From CAZTBB01 sp964611755 (GTDB lineage Bacteria > Pseudomonadota > Alphaproteobacteria > Micavibrionales > Micavibrionaceae), in contig CAZTBB010000050.1 in the NCBI GenBank assembly GCA_964611755.1, positions 1 through 13,721 of the forward strand: a DNA stretch of 13,721 bases. The letters are read 5' to 3'. Below are positions 1 to 6,922 of this stretch, one piece after another; the stretch's first letter is position 1; each line of letters starts with the position of its first letter. The notes under the pieces were generated by a model. That model did no database searches. It was not told the DNA's origin and saw only the letters and a list, made by a program, of their open reading frames with translations. A program made the position numbers and the translations under genes.

Positions 1-26
1 CATCGCCCGCATTGTAACAGGCGATG
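1..26. repeat. Perfect 7-bp inverted repeat at window edge
   Basis: CATCGCC at 1-7 pairs with GGCGATG at 20-26 around a 12-base loop. It could be the end of a transcription terminator or a small regulatory hairpin belonging to a gene left of the window. The plus strand continues with CAAAAA rather than a T-tract, so an intrinsic plus-strand terminator is not supported. I see no gene in 1-141. Confidence 0.3.
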
Positions 27-141
27 CAAAAACTAATTCCTGATTGTGCGGAATTTGTATTGGACATTTTCCCTCTCATTTAACCGTGAGAGAATAAAGA
101 AAATTACCCGCAATGTCAAAATTATGGAAATTTTATGTTGT

Positions 142-801
142 TTATAAACCCGGACCGGATGGTATTTGCGGTCCGTGTTGAGGAAGAGTTTGCTCTGGCG
201 CTGTTTCTGTTGCTTCACGTATCATGTCTGCAAATACGGTTACGCCCATGCCTTGTGCTTGTGCTTGAAAGTGCGTGGTTGCATTGTTCATGTCTTCGAT
301 GATCCGTGTTAATTCGTCCAGATCAATACTGCCGTTCATGATGCGATCTGCAGCCTCTTCATTGCCTTGCATAAGGGCTGTCAGTGCTTGGAACATTCCT
401 TCATTCCCAGCACCAAGCCCATTTAAGCCAAGCTGAAGAGTTGCCAACAACCCTGCCGTAGCAATGCTAGCGTTTGCTATTTCAGCGTTAATATCGGGAT
501 TATTACGAACAATCTCTATATAGGCGCTCATGTCGGCAACGGACTGACCTTGTTGAATACCTTGAGCACCAAAATCAGCAAGAATATCTCTAATGTACTC
601 ATCTAGATCTTCGCCCGATAAGATTGTTAGATCCATGTCTTCTATGTCCTCTAGATCAGGCAGGATGTCAGACACGTCTATTTCTTCATGACCGTGTCGG
701 CGCAGAAGGTCGTTGATGTCGGCCGCATACATGCTCATAGCTGTAACGTATTCTGCAGCTGCATCCCGGTATGCGTCTGGATTAAATGACTGTTCACTCA
801 T
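142..801 (-). CDS. Hypothetical acidic, alpha-helical protein
   Basis: I do not recognise this protein. With the start at 801 (MSEQSFNPDAYRD...) it has 219 residues, no signal peptide and no convincing membrane segment, so it is probably cytoplasmic. The N-terminal third is very rich in Asp and Glu (around VSDILPDLEDIEDMDL). The middle is an Ala/Gly/Leu-rich stretch that looks helical, and the C-terminus is Pro-rich. I chose 801 because GGGGC lies 8 bases upstream. A tandem ATG at 831/828 would add ten residues and has an AGGA about 10 bases upstream, so it remains a real alternative. The gene is transcribed divergently from the EamA pair, with about 95-125 bases between. A weak stem (73-78 with 87-92) lies downstream of its stop without a clear U-tract. 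Confidence 0.75.
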   Translation of the reverse strand: MSEQSFNPDAYRDAAAEYVTAMSMYAADINDLLRRHGHEEIDVSDILPDLEDIEDMDLTILSGEDLDEYIRDILADFGAQGIQQGQSVADMSAYIEIVRNNPDINAEIANASIATAGLLATLQLGLNGLGAGNEGMFQALTALMQGNEEAADRIMNGSIDLDELTRIIEDMNNATTHFQAQAQGMGVTVFADMIREATETAPEQTLPQHGPQIPSGPGL

Positions 802-925
802 GATTTTTGCCCCTGTTTTATCCCACATCATTATAAACGTATCCTGGTTAATTAATTATGAAAATAATTGAGATGAGGATAGCTTGTTTGGGATGCTCAT
901 GGTTAAATAGCAGGTAGGATTTTTC

Positions 926-1840
926 ATGGAACATAGCTTTTCTTCTCAGCATCGTGATCGGGTCTTTATCGGCATTGGCTTTGCGCTCATGGCGTTCTTC
1001 TTGTTTGCGGCTATGAACGGGATGGTCAAATTTGTGAGTGCCAATCATACGCCGATAGAGATTGCCTTTTATCGTTGTGTGATGGCATCCATTCCCATGT
1101 TTATTTTTATGCTGATTAAGACACCACAAGACCTTGATCTCAGGCGTGTGAAAATGCCCGGCATTCTTGCCTTGCGCGTCATCATTGGGATTTCGGCCAT
1201 GGTGGTTATGTTTGAATCTTTGCAACATTTGCCGCTTTCTACGGCCACAATGATCTTTTTATTGGCAACCTTGATGACGCCGGCCGCGGCACATTTTATT
1301 TTGCATGAGCGAATGGGCGTACGGCGCTGGGCTGCGATTATCTTTGGTTTGGGCGGGGCGGCCTTGGTATTGGGGCCGTCGGCAGAAGGCAAAGTTTTGG
1401 GTGTTATATTGGCCGTTGCTGCGTCCTTTGGGCATACGGGCGCACAAATATCTTTGCGGATGTTAAAGGGAGAGTCTCCTTATGTTCTAACATTCACCTT
1501 TACGTTAGGTGGTGCTTTATTGCTGTCTCCGTTTATATTTATGAATGGTCTGCAATGGTTCCACTCAATCCAAGATTTCCTTTGGATTTGTTTGATCACA
1601 GTTGTTGGCACTATCGGGCAGTATTTTCTGGCTCATGCCTTTAAAAATGCATCAGCCTCGATCATCTCTCCCTTTGCTTTAACTGGAATCGTTTGGGCAA
1701 CATTGCTGGATATCATCATTTGGTCCTATGTGCCGGGCTGGCCTGTTTTTGTCGGTGCGGGTTTTATCATTATCGCCAAGCTCTATTTTGCTTACAGGGA
1801 ATATCAGCTTCAAAAGATAGGGCAGGAGCAGACAAAATGA
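926..1840 (+). CDS. EamA/DMT-family permease (first of tandem pair)
   Basis: This is a 304-residue integral inner-membrane protein of the drug/metabolite transporter superfamily (EamA, RhaT/YdcZ-like). The translation is almost entirely hydrophobic segments, about ten by eye, arranged as two EamA repeats (roughly residues 15-150 and 160-295), the usual size and layout. Repeat 1 carries the family-like IEIAFYRC stretch near residue 45 and the end-of-helix EAS/LHER region near residue 125. The C-terminus is a short charged cytoplasmic tail. The start is supported by AGGA 6 bases upstream. Its stop codon overlaps the next permease start (ATGA at 1837-1840), so the two are co-translated. The substrate cannot be read from the sequence; family members export amino acids, nucleotides or other metabolites. 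Confidence 0.9.
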   Translation: MEHSFSSQHRDRVFIGIGFALMAFFLFAAMNGMVKFVSANHTPIEIAFYRCVMASIPMFIFMLIKTPQDLDLRRVKMPGILALRVIIGISAMVVMFESLQHLPLSTATMIFLLATLMTPAAAHFILHERMGVRRWAAIIFGLGGAALVLGPSAEGKVLGVILAVAASFGHTGAQISLRMLKGESPYVLTFTFTLGGALLLSPFIFMNGLQWFHSIQDFLWICLITVVGTIGQYFLAHAFKNASASIISPFALTGIVWATLLDIIIWSYVPGWPVFVGAGFIIIAKLYFAYREYQLQKIGQEQTK

Positions 1841-2748
1841 GTGCAAAACCGCATTATATAATGGCCGGTGTGTGTTTTGCATTGTTGAATGCGTTCATGC
1901 TCAGCGCGATGAGCTTGTTTGCAAAATGGCTGGCGAGCTATATGGGCCCGATCGAGGTGACATTTTATCGTAATCTGTTTTCTTTGATTTTTCTCTTCAT
2001 CTTTTTGATTTTTATAAGCGGGTTTGATGTCTGGAAAACCGAGCGGCCATGGGCGCATTTATTACGCTCATCCATTGGATTGGTGGGAATCACGCTTGGC
2101 GCCTGGGCGCTCTCGATGATGCCACTGGCGGAGACAACGCTGCTGCTGTTTACATCGCCATTATTTACCGTGATTTTATCGGCTTTGTTCCTAAAAGAGC
2201 GCGTCGGCTTCATGCGGATCGGGGCTGTGCTGCTCGGATTTTCCGGTGTTGTGTTTATTGCCTATCCTTTTGGCGGCGGTTTTACCGAAACACTGCCATT
2301 GCTTGGCATTGCAGTCGGGCTTGGCTGGGGCTTATCCTCGGGCGCTGTGGATGCTTGTTTGCGTTGGCTTGGCTCGACGGAGAGCAGTGAGACAACCGTC
2401 TTTTATTTCCTTATTTTCGGGATTGGCATAACCGCACTCTATAGCCCGCATTTTGAGGTCGCGCAGCATGAGTTTTTCCATGATACGCATTTACTGTTTA
2501 TGGTCATCGGGCTCGGGATTACGGGGGTGGGCTCTTTGCTCTCCAAAACACAGAGCTATCGTTTGGCCGAGGCCTCTTTGATTGCCCCGATCATGTATAC
2601 GATGCTGTTGTGGTCGGCTTTGTTTGATTATGTGTTCTGGGACCGCGTGCCGGGCTGGAATTTGTGGGCCGGCGCGGCCATTATTATCGCTGCGAATATA
2701 TTCATTGTGCACAGGGAGCGGCAGATCAAACAGGCGGGCTTGGTTTAG
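1837..2748 (+). CDS. EamA/DMT-family permease (second of tandem pair)
   Basis: This second ten-helix drug/metabolite transporter has 303 residues and two EamA repeats. The open frame extends upstream into the preceding gene, but the ATG at 1837 is chosen because it gives the ATGA overlap typical of translational coupling and the expected family length and N-terminus (MSAKPHYIMAG...). Features shared with its neighbour include IEVTFYRN versus IEIAFYRC in helix 2 and a VPGW motif before the last helix, so the pair arose by duplication or are ancient paralogues. Some DMT proteins work as heterodimers, which co-translation would suit; that is inference. The gene ends 6 bases from the stop of a convergent lipoprotein gene, with no obvious terminator between them. 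Confidence 0.9.
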   Translation: MSAKPHYIMAGVCFALLNAFMLSAMSLFAKWLASYMGPIEVTFYRNLFSLIFLFIFLIFISGFDVWKTERPWAHLLRSSIGLVGITLGAWALSMMPLAETTLLLFTSPLFTVILSALFLKERVGFMRIGAVLLGFSGVVFIAYPFGGGFTETLPLLGIAVGLGWGLSSGAVDACLRWLGSTESSETTVFYFLIFGIGITALYSPHFEVAQHEFFHDTHLLFMVIGLGITGVGSLLSKTQSYRLAEASLIAPIMYTMLLWSALFDYVFWDRVPGWNLWAGAAIIIAANIFIVHRERQIKQAGLV

Positions 2749-2754
2749 CTTAGA

Positions 2755-3216
2755 TTAATGCAATGTCAGGCCGTAAGCCGTGTAGGTGCCAAGCTGTTCG
2801 CCGGAATTCCAATGTTTGATAATGAATGAGCCCGGCCCGCCATTATTGGAAATGCCATATGTGCGATCAATAAAAGCGGCAATCGCATGCTTATCCTCAT
2901 TGGCAAGATCCATCCAGCCGGGGCCAACCTCCAGAACAGGAATATCCCCATCCGAACCCTGAGCCGCAATGATATTGGCCGCATAAAAAGCCTGTATGCG
3001 GCCGAGCGCATCTTGTTCCTGAACAACCCAGCTTTGGCCGGTGGCAGTTTTTTGCTGGAGAGCGTTATGGATCAGATTTTCCTGATTATGGCGGCCAGTA
3101 TTGTAATTTTCGGGTGGTCTATCGAATGATCCGCTATGGACACAGGCGCTCATTAAAATGGCTAAAAATGGATAAATTGCTGTTTTGTATGTCTTTTTTG
3201 ATGGCTTTGTAGGCAT
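2755..3216 (-). CDS. Putative lipoprotein, unknown function
   Basis: The 153-residue product starts with a lysine-rich n-region (MPTKPSKKTYK), a short hydrophobic core and a lipobox, LMSAC, with Cys25 as the predicted lipidation site. It should therefore be processed by signal peptidase II and anchored in a membrane facing the periplasm. The mature part is soluble and of mixed composition, with Gly/Asn-rich loops near the C-terminus (SNNGGPGSF). I recognise no domain. No clear ribosome-binding site precedes the ATG; the 56 bases between this gene and the divergent FlgC-like gene are AT-rich and must hold both promoters. The protein is convergent with the EamA pair, which shares no visible functional link. 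Confidence 0.8.
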   Translation of the reverse strand: MPTKPSKKTYKTAIYPFLAILMSACVHSGSFDRPPENYNTGRHNQENLIHNALQQKTATGQSWVVQEQDALGRIQAFYAANIIAAQGSDGDIPVLEVGPGWMDLANEDKHAIAAFIDRTYGISNNGGPGSFIIKHWNSGEQLGTYTAYGLTLH

Positions 3217-3260
3217 TTGAGATACATATATTTAAAAGGTTTTCTTAATGATTCCCATGG

Positions 3261-3275
3261 TACAATAGACATATG
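3261..3275 (+). promoter_or_regulatory. Possible -10 element of a leaderless transcript
   Basis: TACAAT at 3261-3266 is a close match to a sigma70 -10 hexamer, and its last base lies 6 bases before the A of the ATG at 3273. Transcription would then begin at or next to the start codon. This fits the lack of a Shine-Dalgarno sequence ahead of this gene. No good -35 is visible at 16-18 bases. Confidence 0.25.
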
Positions 3276-3668
3276 ATAAAAGCATTATCTATTGCGCTAA
3301 CGGGTTTGGATTCCAGTGCAAAAACATTAAATACAGCCGCACAGAATATAGTGAATGCGGGCTCGGTTGGCTCCCTTGATGGTGGGCGGCAGGCTTATGC
3401 GCCTGTGACGACATCTAAAGTCGCTGTGCCGGGCGGCGGTGTGAAAACCGATATTGTCCCGCGTGAGCCTGCCTTTGTTCCAAGTTTCGCGCCTGGCTCT
3501 CCCTTTGCCAATGAGGAGGGGTTTGTGCAGGCGCCCAATGTGAACTTGGCCGAAGAGCTGGTGATATCCAAAACCGCGGAGCTGGCCTACAAAGCCAATG
3601 CAACGACATTGGCTATATCAAAAGAATTGGGGGAGACCCTGATTGATGCCATAGATGATGAGGTATAG
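3273..3668 (+). CDS. Small FlgC-like flagellar rod/hook-family protein
   Basis: The 131-residue protein has both halves of the flagellar basal-body rod family. At the N-terminus, residues 1-35 (ALSIALTGLDSSAKTLNTAAQ, NIVNAGS) match the helix with the conserved Asn-Ala pattern of Flg_bb_rod domains. At the C-terminus, residues 85-125 (VQAPNVNLAEELV... then ELAYKANATTLA) match the Flg_bbr_C helix. The length and the middle part (a short Pro/Val-rich stretch with FAPGSPFANEEGF before APNVN) are closest to FlgC, which is about 135-140 residues. FlgC is a proximal rod component assembled by the flagellar type III export system. It stands alone here, with no other flagellar gene in the window, and the usual N-terminal FDI motif is missing. 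It may be a rod paralogue rather than the main FlgC. Confidence 0.7.
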   Translation: MIKALSIALTGLDSSAKTLNTAAQNIVNAGSVGSLDGGRQAYAPVTTSKVAVPGGGVKTDIVPREPAFVPSFAPGSPFANEEGFVQAPNVNLAEELVISKTAELAYKANATTLAISKELGETLIDAIDDEV

Positions 3669-3771
3669 GGCCGTTCATACATCAATATTCTTCCATTGTA
3701 GTTGTTCTTTTTAGCGTACTTGCCTTGGTCTGCTCTTTTCAGCGCGGCGTAATTACAGCATACTGAGCCTC

Positions 3772-4626
3772 ATGAAGTTTGTTTTCTTTGGATATGATTT
3801 TTCTGTCAATGTTCTCCAGCGCCTCATAGCGGATGGGCATGAATTGATCGGCGTCTTCACCTTTGAGTGTGATGGCATTTTCAATTTTAACAATGACGTT
3901 CTCTCCCTCGCCAAACAAGCAGGCGCCAGCCATAGCTTCGTCAGGCCGGAAGAGGGGCATTTGAAACCTTTTTATGAAATGGGTTGTGAAGCGCTTATTT
4001 CTGTGGGTTATCCCTATAAAATTCCATATGAAGAGGGGGTGCATAACAGTGATGCCAAAAAGATATTCGGCATTAATCTGCACCCTAGTTATCTGCCATT
4101 TGGACGTGGCTTAATGCCGGTGCCAACCATATTAATGAGCGAGCCGAAGGCAGCGGGGATCACCATTCATAAATTATCGGATGATTTTGATGCGGGGGAT
4201 GTTTTATTGCAGGAAAATTTTGATCTGAACCTCGATGAGGATGTGGAGACATATTCTGCCCGTATCGCGATGAAATCACCGGATATGATGTCTGAAGTAA
4301 TAGCTAATATTGGCCAATTTTGGGAGAAGGCGCGGCCACAGGACCATGATAAGGCCTCGGTTTTCACCCCGCCCACAGAGGATATGCGCCGTTTGGATTG
4401 GGAGGCCGGCATTGAACAGATTGATAAGGTTGCGCGTGCCTTTGGCCGGTATGGCTCTTTGGCCGAGTTTAGCAATGCGCGCTGGGCTGTCTATGAAATG
4501 AAATGCTGGCGAGAGCGTCACAATCATGCGCCCGGAAAAGTTGTTTGCCATCTGAGCCGTGAGATAGTCATCGCCGCCAGTGATGGTTATGTCTGTCTGA
4601 AGCAATTCCAGAAACTGGATGGTTAG
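3772..4626 (+). CDS. Formyltransferase-family protein (Fmt-like)
   Basis: This 284-residue protein resembles methionyl-tRNA formyltransferase and related N10-formyltetrahydrofolate-dependent enzymes. It has a Rossmann-like start (MKFVFFGYDFSVNVL) and the signature INLHPSYLPFGRG at about 101-113. The family catalytic triad can be assigned to Asn102, His104 and Asp140 (in the DDFDAGDVL segment). A C-terminal OB-like region (about 205-284: LDWEAGIEQIDKVARAF..., PGKVV, DGYVCLKQFQ) matches the Fmt C-domain but is short. Overall it is shorter than typical Fmt (about 310), and the loop after the first strand carries an unusual DGIFNFNND stretch. It may be a paralogue that formylates an amino sugar or another amine rather than initiator tRNA. 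It is followed after 5 bases by the Zur gene, suggesting one transcript. The Shine-Dalgarno is weak. Confidence 0.8.
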   Translation: MKFVFFGYDFSVNVLQRLIADGHELIGVFTFECDGIFNFNNDVLSLAKQAGASHSFVRPEEGHLKPFYEMGCEALISVGYPYKIPYEEGVHNSDAKKIFGINLHPSYLPFGRGLMPVPTILMSEPKAAGITIHKLSDDFDAGDVLLQENFDLNLDEDVETYSARIAMKSPDMMSEVIANIGQFWEKARPQDHDKASVFTPPTEDMRRLDWEAGIEQIDKVARAFGRYGSLAEFSNARWAVYEMKCWRERHNHAPGKVVCHLSREIVIAASDGYVCLKQFQKLDG

Positions 4627-4631
4627 GCATT

Positions 4632-5069
4632 ATGAGTGGCCAAAACGCTTTATCTGCTCTGGAAAGCTTTTGTAAGGAATACGGACACCGTTTTACCAAG
4701 CCGCGTGCGGTTGTTCTGGAGATTATCCAGTCCAGTGACAAGGCTTTGGGTGCCTATGAGATACTGGATTTATCAGCTATGCCGCTGAGCTCACCCAAAC
4801 CCCCAACCATTTACCGCGCTTTGGAATTTTTGCAGGAGCATGGATTTATTCACCGCATCGAGAGTTTGAATGCCTATGTCTCGTGTGCCGCCGGGCATCA
4901 GCATCAAGGCTCACAATTTATGATTTGCACCTCATGCGGGCGTGTGGAGGAGGCGCATCTGTGTCATCCACCTAAAGATCTGACCAAAAAAATGGGCGAT
5001 AAGGGATTTTCACTTTCGCATTGGAATGCCGAGCTGCATGGTTTATGCGTCGATTGCCAATCTAAATAA
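4632..5069 (+). CDS. zur: Fur-family zinc uptake regulator Zur
   Basis: This 145-residue Fur-family repressor has an N-terminal winged helix (about 1-80, with PTIYRALEFLQEHGFIHRIES as recognition helix and wing) and a C-terminal dimerisation domain. The structural zinc site is clear: Cys99-x-x-Cys102 and Cys139-x-x-Cys142. The regulatory zinc ligands of Zur (His77, Cys88, His96 and Glu111 in E. coli) appear to correspond to His74, Cys85, His89 or His91, and Glu107. The presence of Cys85, where iron-sensing Fur differs, and the IESLNAYVSC wording favour Zur over Fur, Mur or Irr. It should repress zinc-acquisition genes when zinc is sufficient. It probably shares a transcript with the formyltransferase-like gene upstream. 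Two Zur-box-like palindromes lie about 450-520 bases downstream, in the next divergent promoter region. Confidence 0.85.
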   Translation: MSGQNALSALESFCKEYGHRFTKPRAVVLEIIQSSDKALGAYEILDLSAMPLSSPKPPTIYRALEFLQEHGFIHRIESLNAYVSCAAGHQHQGSQFMICTSCGRVEEAHLCHPPKDLTKKMGDKGFSLSHWNAELHGLCVDCQSK

Positions 5070-5074
5070 CGGCC

Positions 5075-5476
5075 CTAGCTGTTGTTCATTTCATGACAAA
5101 ACGCCGTGGTTTGGCTGATGTAATTACGATCAACACCATGCGTTTGTAAGTGCTCCAATATGCGTTCACGGCGCTGGCTTTCCGGAAGCTGTGCAAGCTC
5201 CTCACGGTATTGTTGATATTGCCGCATCATTTCCGCCGCCCAGGGCGAGTCCGAAAAATTCGGCAATGGCATCGTGACATCAGGATCAAAACTTTCAAGA
5301 TAGGCGATGGGGAACGATGATATTGTACCCTCTTCCGGGGCAAGGTCACATTTTACAAGTGTCTGGCGCCCGTCAGGTAGTCTCGCCGGCAGTTCTGTGC
5401 TGGCATTTGCCCATGCCTCTTGCATCGATAAAAGCATCAGGGCCGACGCTGCGGCGCTTTGAACAATTTTTGTCAT
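5075..5476 (-). CDS. Secreted protein with Sec signal peptide, unknown function
   Basis: The 133-residue product begins with a short basic n-region, a hydrophobic core and a likely signal peptidase I site after AWANA (residue 25), so the mature protein of about 108 residues should be periplasmic. It has two cysteines, Cys43 and Cys127, which could form a disulfide joining the ends of the domain. The centre is a charged amphipathic helix (around MMRQYQQYREEL). I recognise no family. It is convergent with zur (5 bases between stops) and divergent from the 94-residue protein. Its upstream region holds a perfect TATAAT on the minus strand embedded in the first Zur-box-like palindrome, so it may be zinc-repressed. 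Confidence 0.75.
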   Translation of the reverse strand: MTKIVQSAAASALMLLSMQEAWANASTELPARLPDGRQTLVKCDLAPEEGTISSFPIAYLESFDPDVTMPLPNFSDSPWAAEMMRQYQQYREELAQLPESQRRERILEHLQTHGVDRNYISQTTAFCHEMNNS

Positions 5477-5523
5477 GTTTCTTCGTGTCTAAAAAGTGAG
5501 GTTAACCCAAAATTTTGTAAACT

Positions 5524-5536
5524 GTTATATTATAAC
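5524..5536. promoter_or_regulatory. Zur-box-like operator 1
   Basis: GTTATATTATAAC is a perfect 13-bp palindrome centred on 5530. In the 17-bp Zur-box frame (ATGTTATANTATAACAT, core of the E. coli consensus as I recall it) positions 5522-5538 match 14 of 16 defined bases. Read on the minus strand it contains TATAAT (5534 to 5529), a perfect -10 about 50 bases upstream of the secreted-protein gene. Read on the plus strand it contains TATATT. A repressor bound here would block transcription in either direction. Confidence 0.7.
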
Positions 5537-5556
5537 TTTTTGCTTGTAAAGCATTT

Positions 5557-5584
5557 TTGTTTGAATTAAATGTTATTTTATAAC
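5557..5584 (+). promoter_or_regulatory. Candidate sigma70 promoter of the 94-residue gene
   Basis: TTGTTT (5557-5562), a 16-base spacer and TATAAC (5579-5584) form a fair promoter overlapping the second operator. Its predicted start, near 5591, would leave little room for the AAGGA at 5587-5591, so another start point, for instance from TATATT in operator 1, is equally possible. Confidence 0.3.
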
Positions 5585-5586
5585 AT
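5570..5586. promoter_or_regulatory. Zur-box-like operator 2
   Basis: ATGTTATTTTATAACAT has perfect 7-bp arms around a TTT centre (5578) and differs from the 17-bp Zur-box core at one defined position. It ends one base before the AAGGA ribosome-binding site of the 94-residue gene and lies 48 bases, centre to centre, from operator 1. With a zur gene less than 0.6 kb away, Zur is the obvious candidate regulator. Confidence 0.75.
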
Positions 5587-5599
5587 AAGGACTTAAATC

Positions 5600-5884
5600 A
5601 TGGATGAAGGATCTAGTAGCGGCGGATTTTTGAAGGCAGCATTTTGGGCTGTCGCGGGCTGTGCAGCGGCTCATGTGGGTTTGGTGGCTGTTGGGCTCGA
5701 TCCCTTATTGCATGAGCTTGGCCATACGATTAATGGCATGTTCACAAGTGAGGCCAGTGCCCAGACATTAAGCGCAGGCTATACGAGCCTATCGGAGAGT
5801 TTCTCGGTCAATGATTGTATTGCGGCGGGCGGCCATCCGCATATGACCCCGGAGGGGCCGAGCTGCCATGTTGGAGCTCATTAA
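5600..5884 (+). CDS. Small membrane-anchored His/Cys-rich protein, probably Zur-regulated
   Basis: I do not recognise this 94-residue protein. It has a hydrophobic segment at about 11-33, which may be a membrane anchor or an uncleaved signal, followed at once by HELGH (His38-Glu39-x-x-His42), a short form of the zinc-protease HExxH motif. The remaining 50 residues are soluble. The last 22 contain Cys73, His79, His81, Cys89, His90 and His94, an obvious potential metal-binding cluster. The start is firm, with AAGGA 8 bases upstream. The gene lies directly behind two Zur-box-like palindromes, so it is probably switched on in zinc shortage. A role as a periplasmic zinc-binding or zinc-handing protein is inference; it is too short for a complete metalloprotease domain. 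Confidence 0.75.
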   Translation: MDEGSSSGGFLKAAFWAVAGCAAAHVGLVAVGLDPLLHELGHTINGMFTSEASAQTLSAGYTSLSESFSVNDCIAAGGHPHMTPEGPSCHVGAH

Positions 5885-5903
5885 GCTATGGCGCGCACCA
5901 GCG

Positions 5904-6890
5904 TTAAGGTTCAAATCTCTCAAACCCCAGACCAAACCCGTCACTCAATGTTCCGTGCCGCATCTGATAGCTGGCCTGAATGGCCTCGAAGGCCGGTAAA
6001 ATCACGGGCTCGTGTTGAGGGTCTGCCGGATTAGCCAGTTTAGAGCGATCCTGCTCATACTTATTCACGAAAGCCGCATAGGCCGCGCCATCTAAAATCT
6101 GTAATTTTCCATTTCTGTATTCGGCCGAGCGAATGGCATCTTTTGTTACACCATCGCGCCAGAAAATCGTCAGGTTATCGGCATATTTGAAATAATCTGA
6201 TACACGTTGCGGGAATAACAGGCCTTTGTTCACAACATCTTCAGGCGTGGATTGGTAATAGCCTTGCTCTTCGGCTCTGTATGCGGCGGCGTCACCGCGC
6301 ATTTTATCCGGCGCACCGCATAAAAGCAGATCGATCTGGTATCCGGCTTCTTTAAGCTTTTCCAACATGCCCGGCACATGGGCTCCTGTGCTGGTTGTTC
6401 CATGAATAACATCGCAGCCACAGCGTGTGCCCTGATCAAGGATCTCCGTGGCAATAATGTTCGAGGCCGGGCGGAGAATATCATAGGCACGGCGTTGCGC
6501 GTATTGGAAATCCGGGGCATTGGCAACCATGCCGGCCGCCATCATATGGCCGTGATAGGCGCGCACCATATAGGACATGACCCAGCGATCAGGGTCGACC
6601 TTATAGGCCTTGTCACGAAATTCCGGCATGCTGGCAAGTTCTTGCTCGAGGATAGTGGACTTTCCGGCCAAAGGCGCGCCCGCCGTTGCCATATAGATAG
6701 GCTTGCGACCAATGACAGTGCCGCCATAGCCAATGGCCGCATCTCTGACCGTTTTTTCATCATCGCGAATGAGATTATGAAGCAAGCCTTCTCTCTCGGC
6801 CTCAAGCTCCGGATATTGCTCCCAGATATCACTCTCGGGGGCGTAAGTTTCTCTTACATTGCCAATGGCTTCTTTGGGTATAACGCGCAT
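5904..6890 (-). CDS. Zeta-toxin-like P-loop kinase
   Basis: The 328-residue protein has a P-loop NTPase core of zeta-toxin type. A hydrophobic strand (PIYMATA) leads into Walker A, GAPLAGKST (residues 71-79, Lys77), followed about 20 residues later by KVDPDRW (Asp99/Asp101), the position of the substrate-binding or catalytic Asp in zeta enzymes. The latter half is a mixed alpha/beta region with no second recognisable domain, and an N-terminal extension of about 60 residues precedes the core. Zeta family members phosphorylate UDP-N-acetylglucosamine or other small substrates; the substrate here is unknown. No small antitoxin-like gene is adjacent, so a classical toxin-antitoxin role is not supported. 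Start: AAGGA 8 bases upstream of the ATG. It converges with the 94-residue gene. Confidence 0.75.
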   Translation of the reverse strand: MRVIPKEAIGNVRETYAPESDIWEQYPELEAEREGLLHNLIRDDEKTVRDAAIGYGGTVIGRKPIYMATAGAPLAGKSTILEQELASMPEFRDKAYKVDPDRWVMSYMVRAYHGHMMAAGMVANAPDFQYAQRRAYDILRPASNIIATEILDQGTRCGCDVIHGTTSTGAHVPGMLEKLKEAGYQIDLLLCGAPDKMRGDAAAYRAEEQGYYQSTPEDVVNKGLLFPQRVSDYFKYADNLTIFWRDGVTKDAIRSAEYRNGKLQILDGAAYAAFVNKYEQDRSKLANPADPQHEPVILPAFEAIQASYQMRHGTLSDGFGLGFERFEP

Positions 6891-6922
6891 GGGATGTCCT
6901 TAATATTATTTTTAACAGCTGC

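Noticed and set aside
1..26. Intrinsic terminator at the left edge
   Set aside because: The hairpin is perfect but short and is followed by A residues on the plus strand, not T.
33..218. 61-residue minus-strand frame
   Set aside because: It overlaps the end of the 142-801 gene in another phase, is rich in Lys/Arg/Gln runs from AT-rich DNA and has no ribosome-binding site.
2049..2431. Plus-strand frames inside the second permease
   Set aside because: Out-of-phase shadows of a clear ten-helix membrane protein.
5570..5586. Operator 2 as an intrinsic terminator hairpin
   Set aside because: Stem is almost all A-T, lies directly ahead of a ribosome-binding site and matches a known repressor consensus.
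5711..5725. HELGH as proof of a zinc metalloprotease
   Set aside because: The protein is only 94 residues, the motif follows the membrane segment directly, and no third ligand or Met-turn region is identifiable; it is kept as a possible metal site only.
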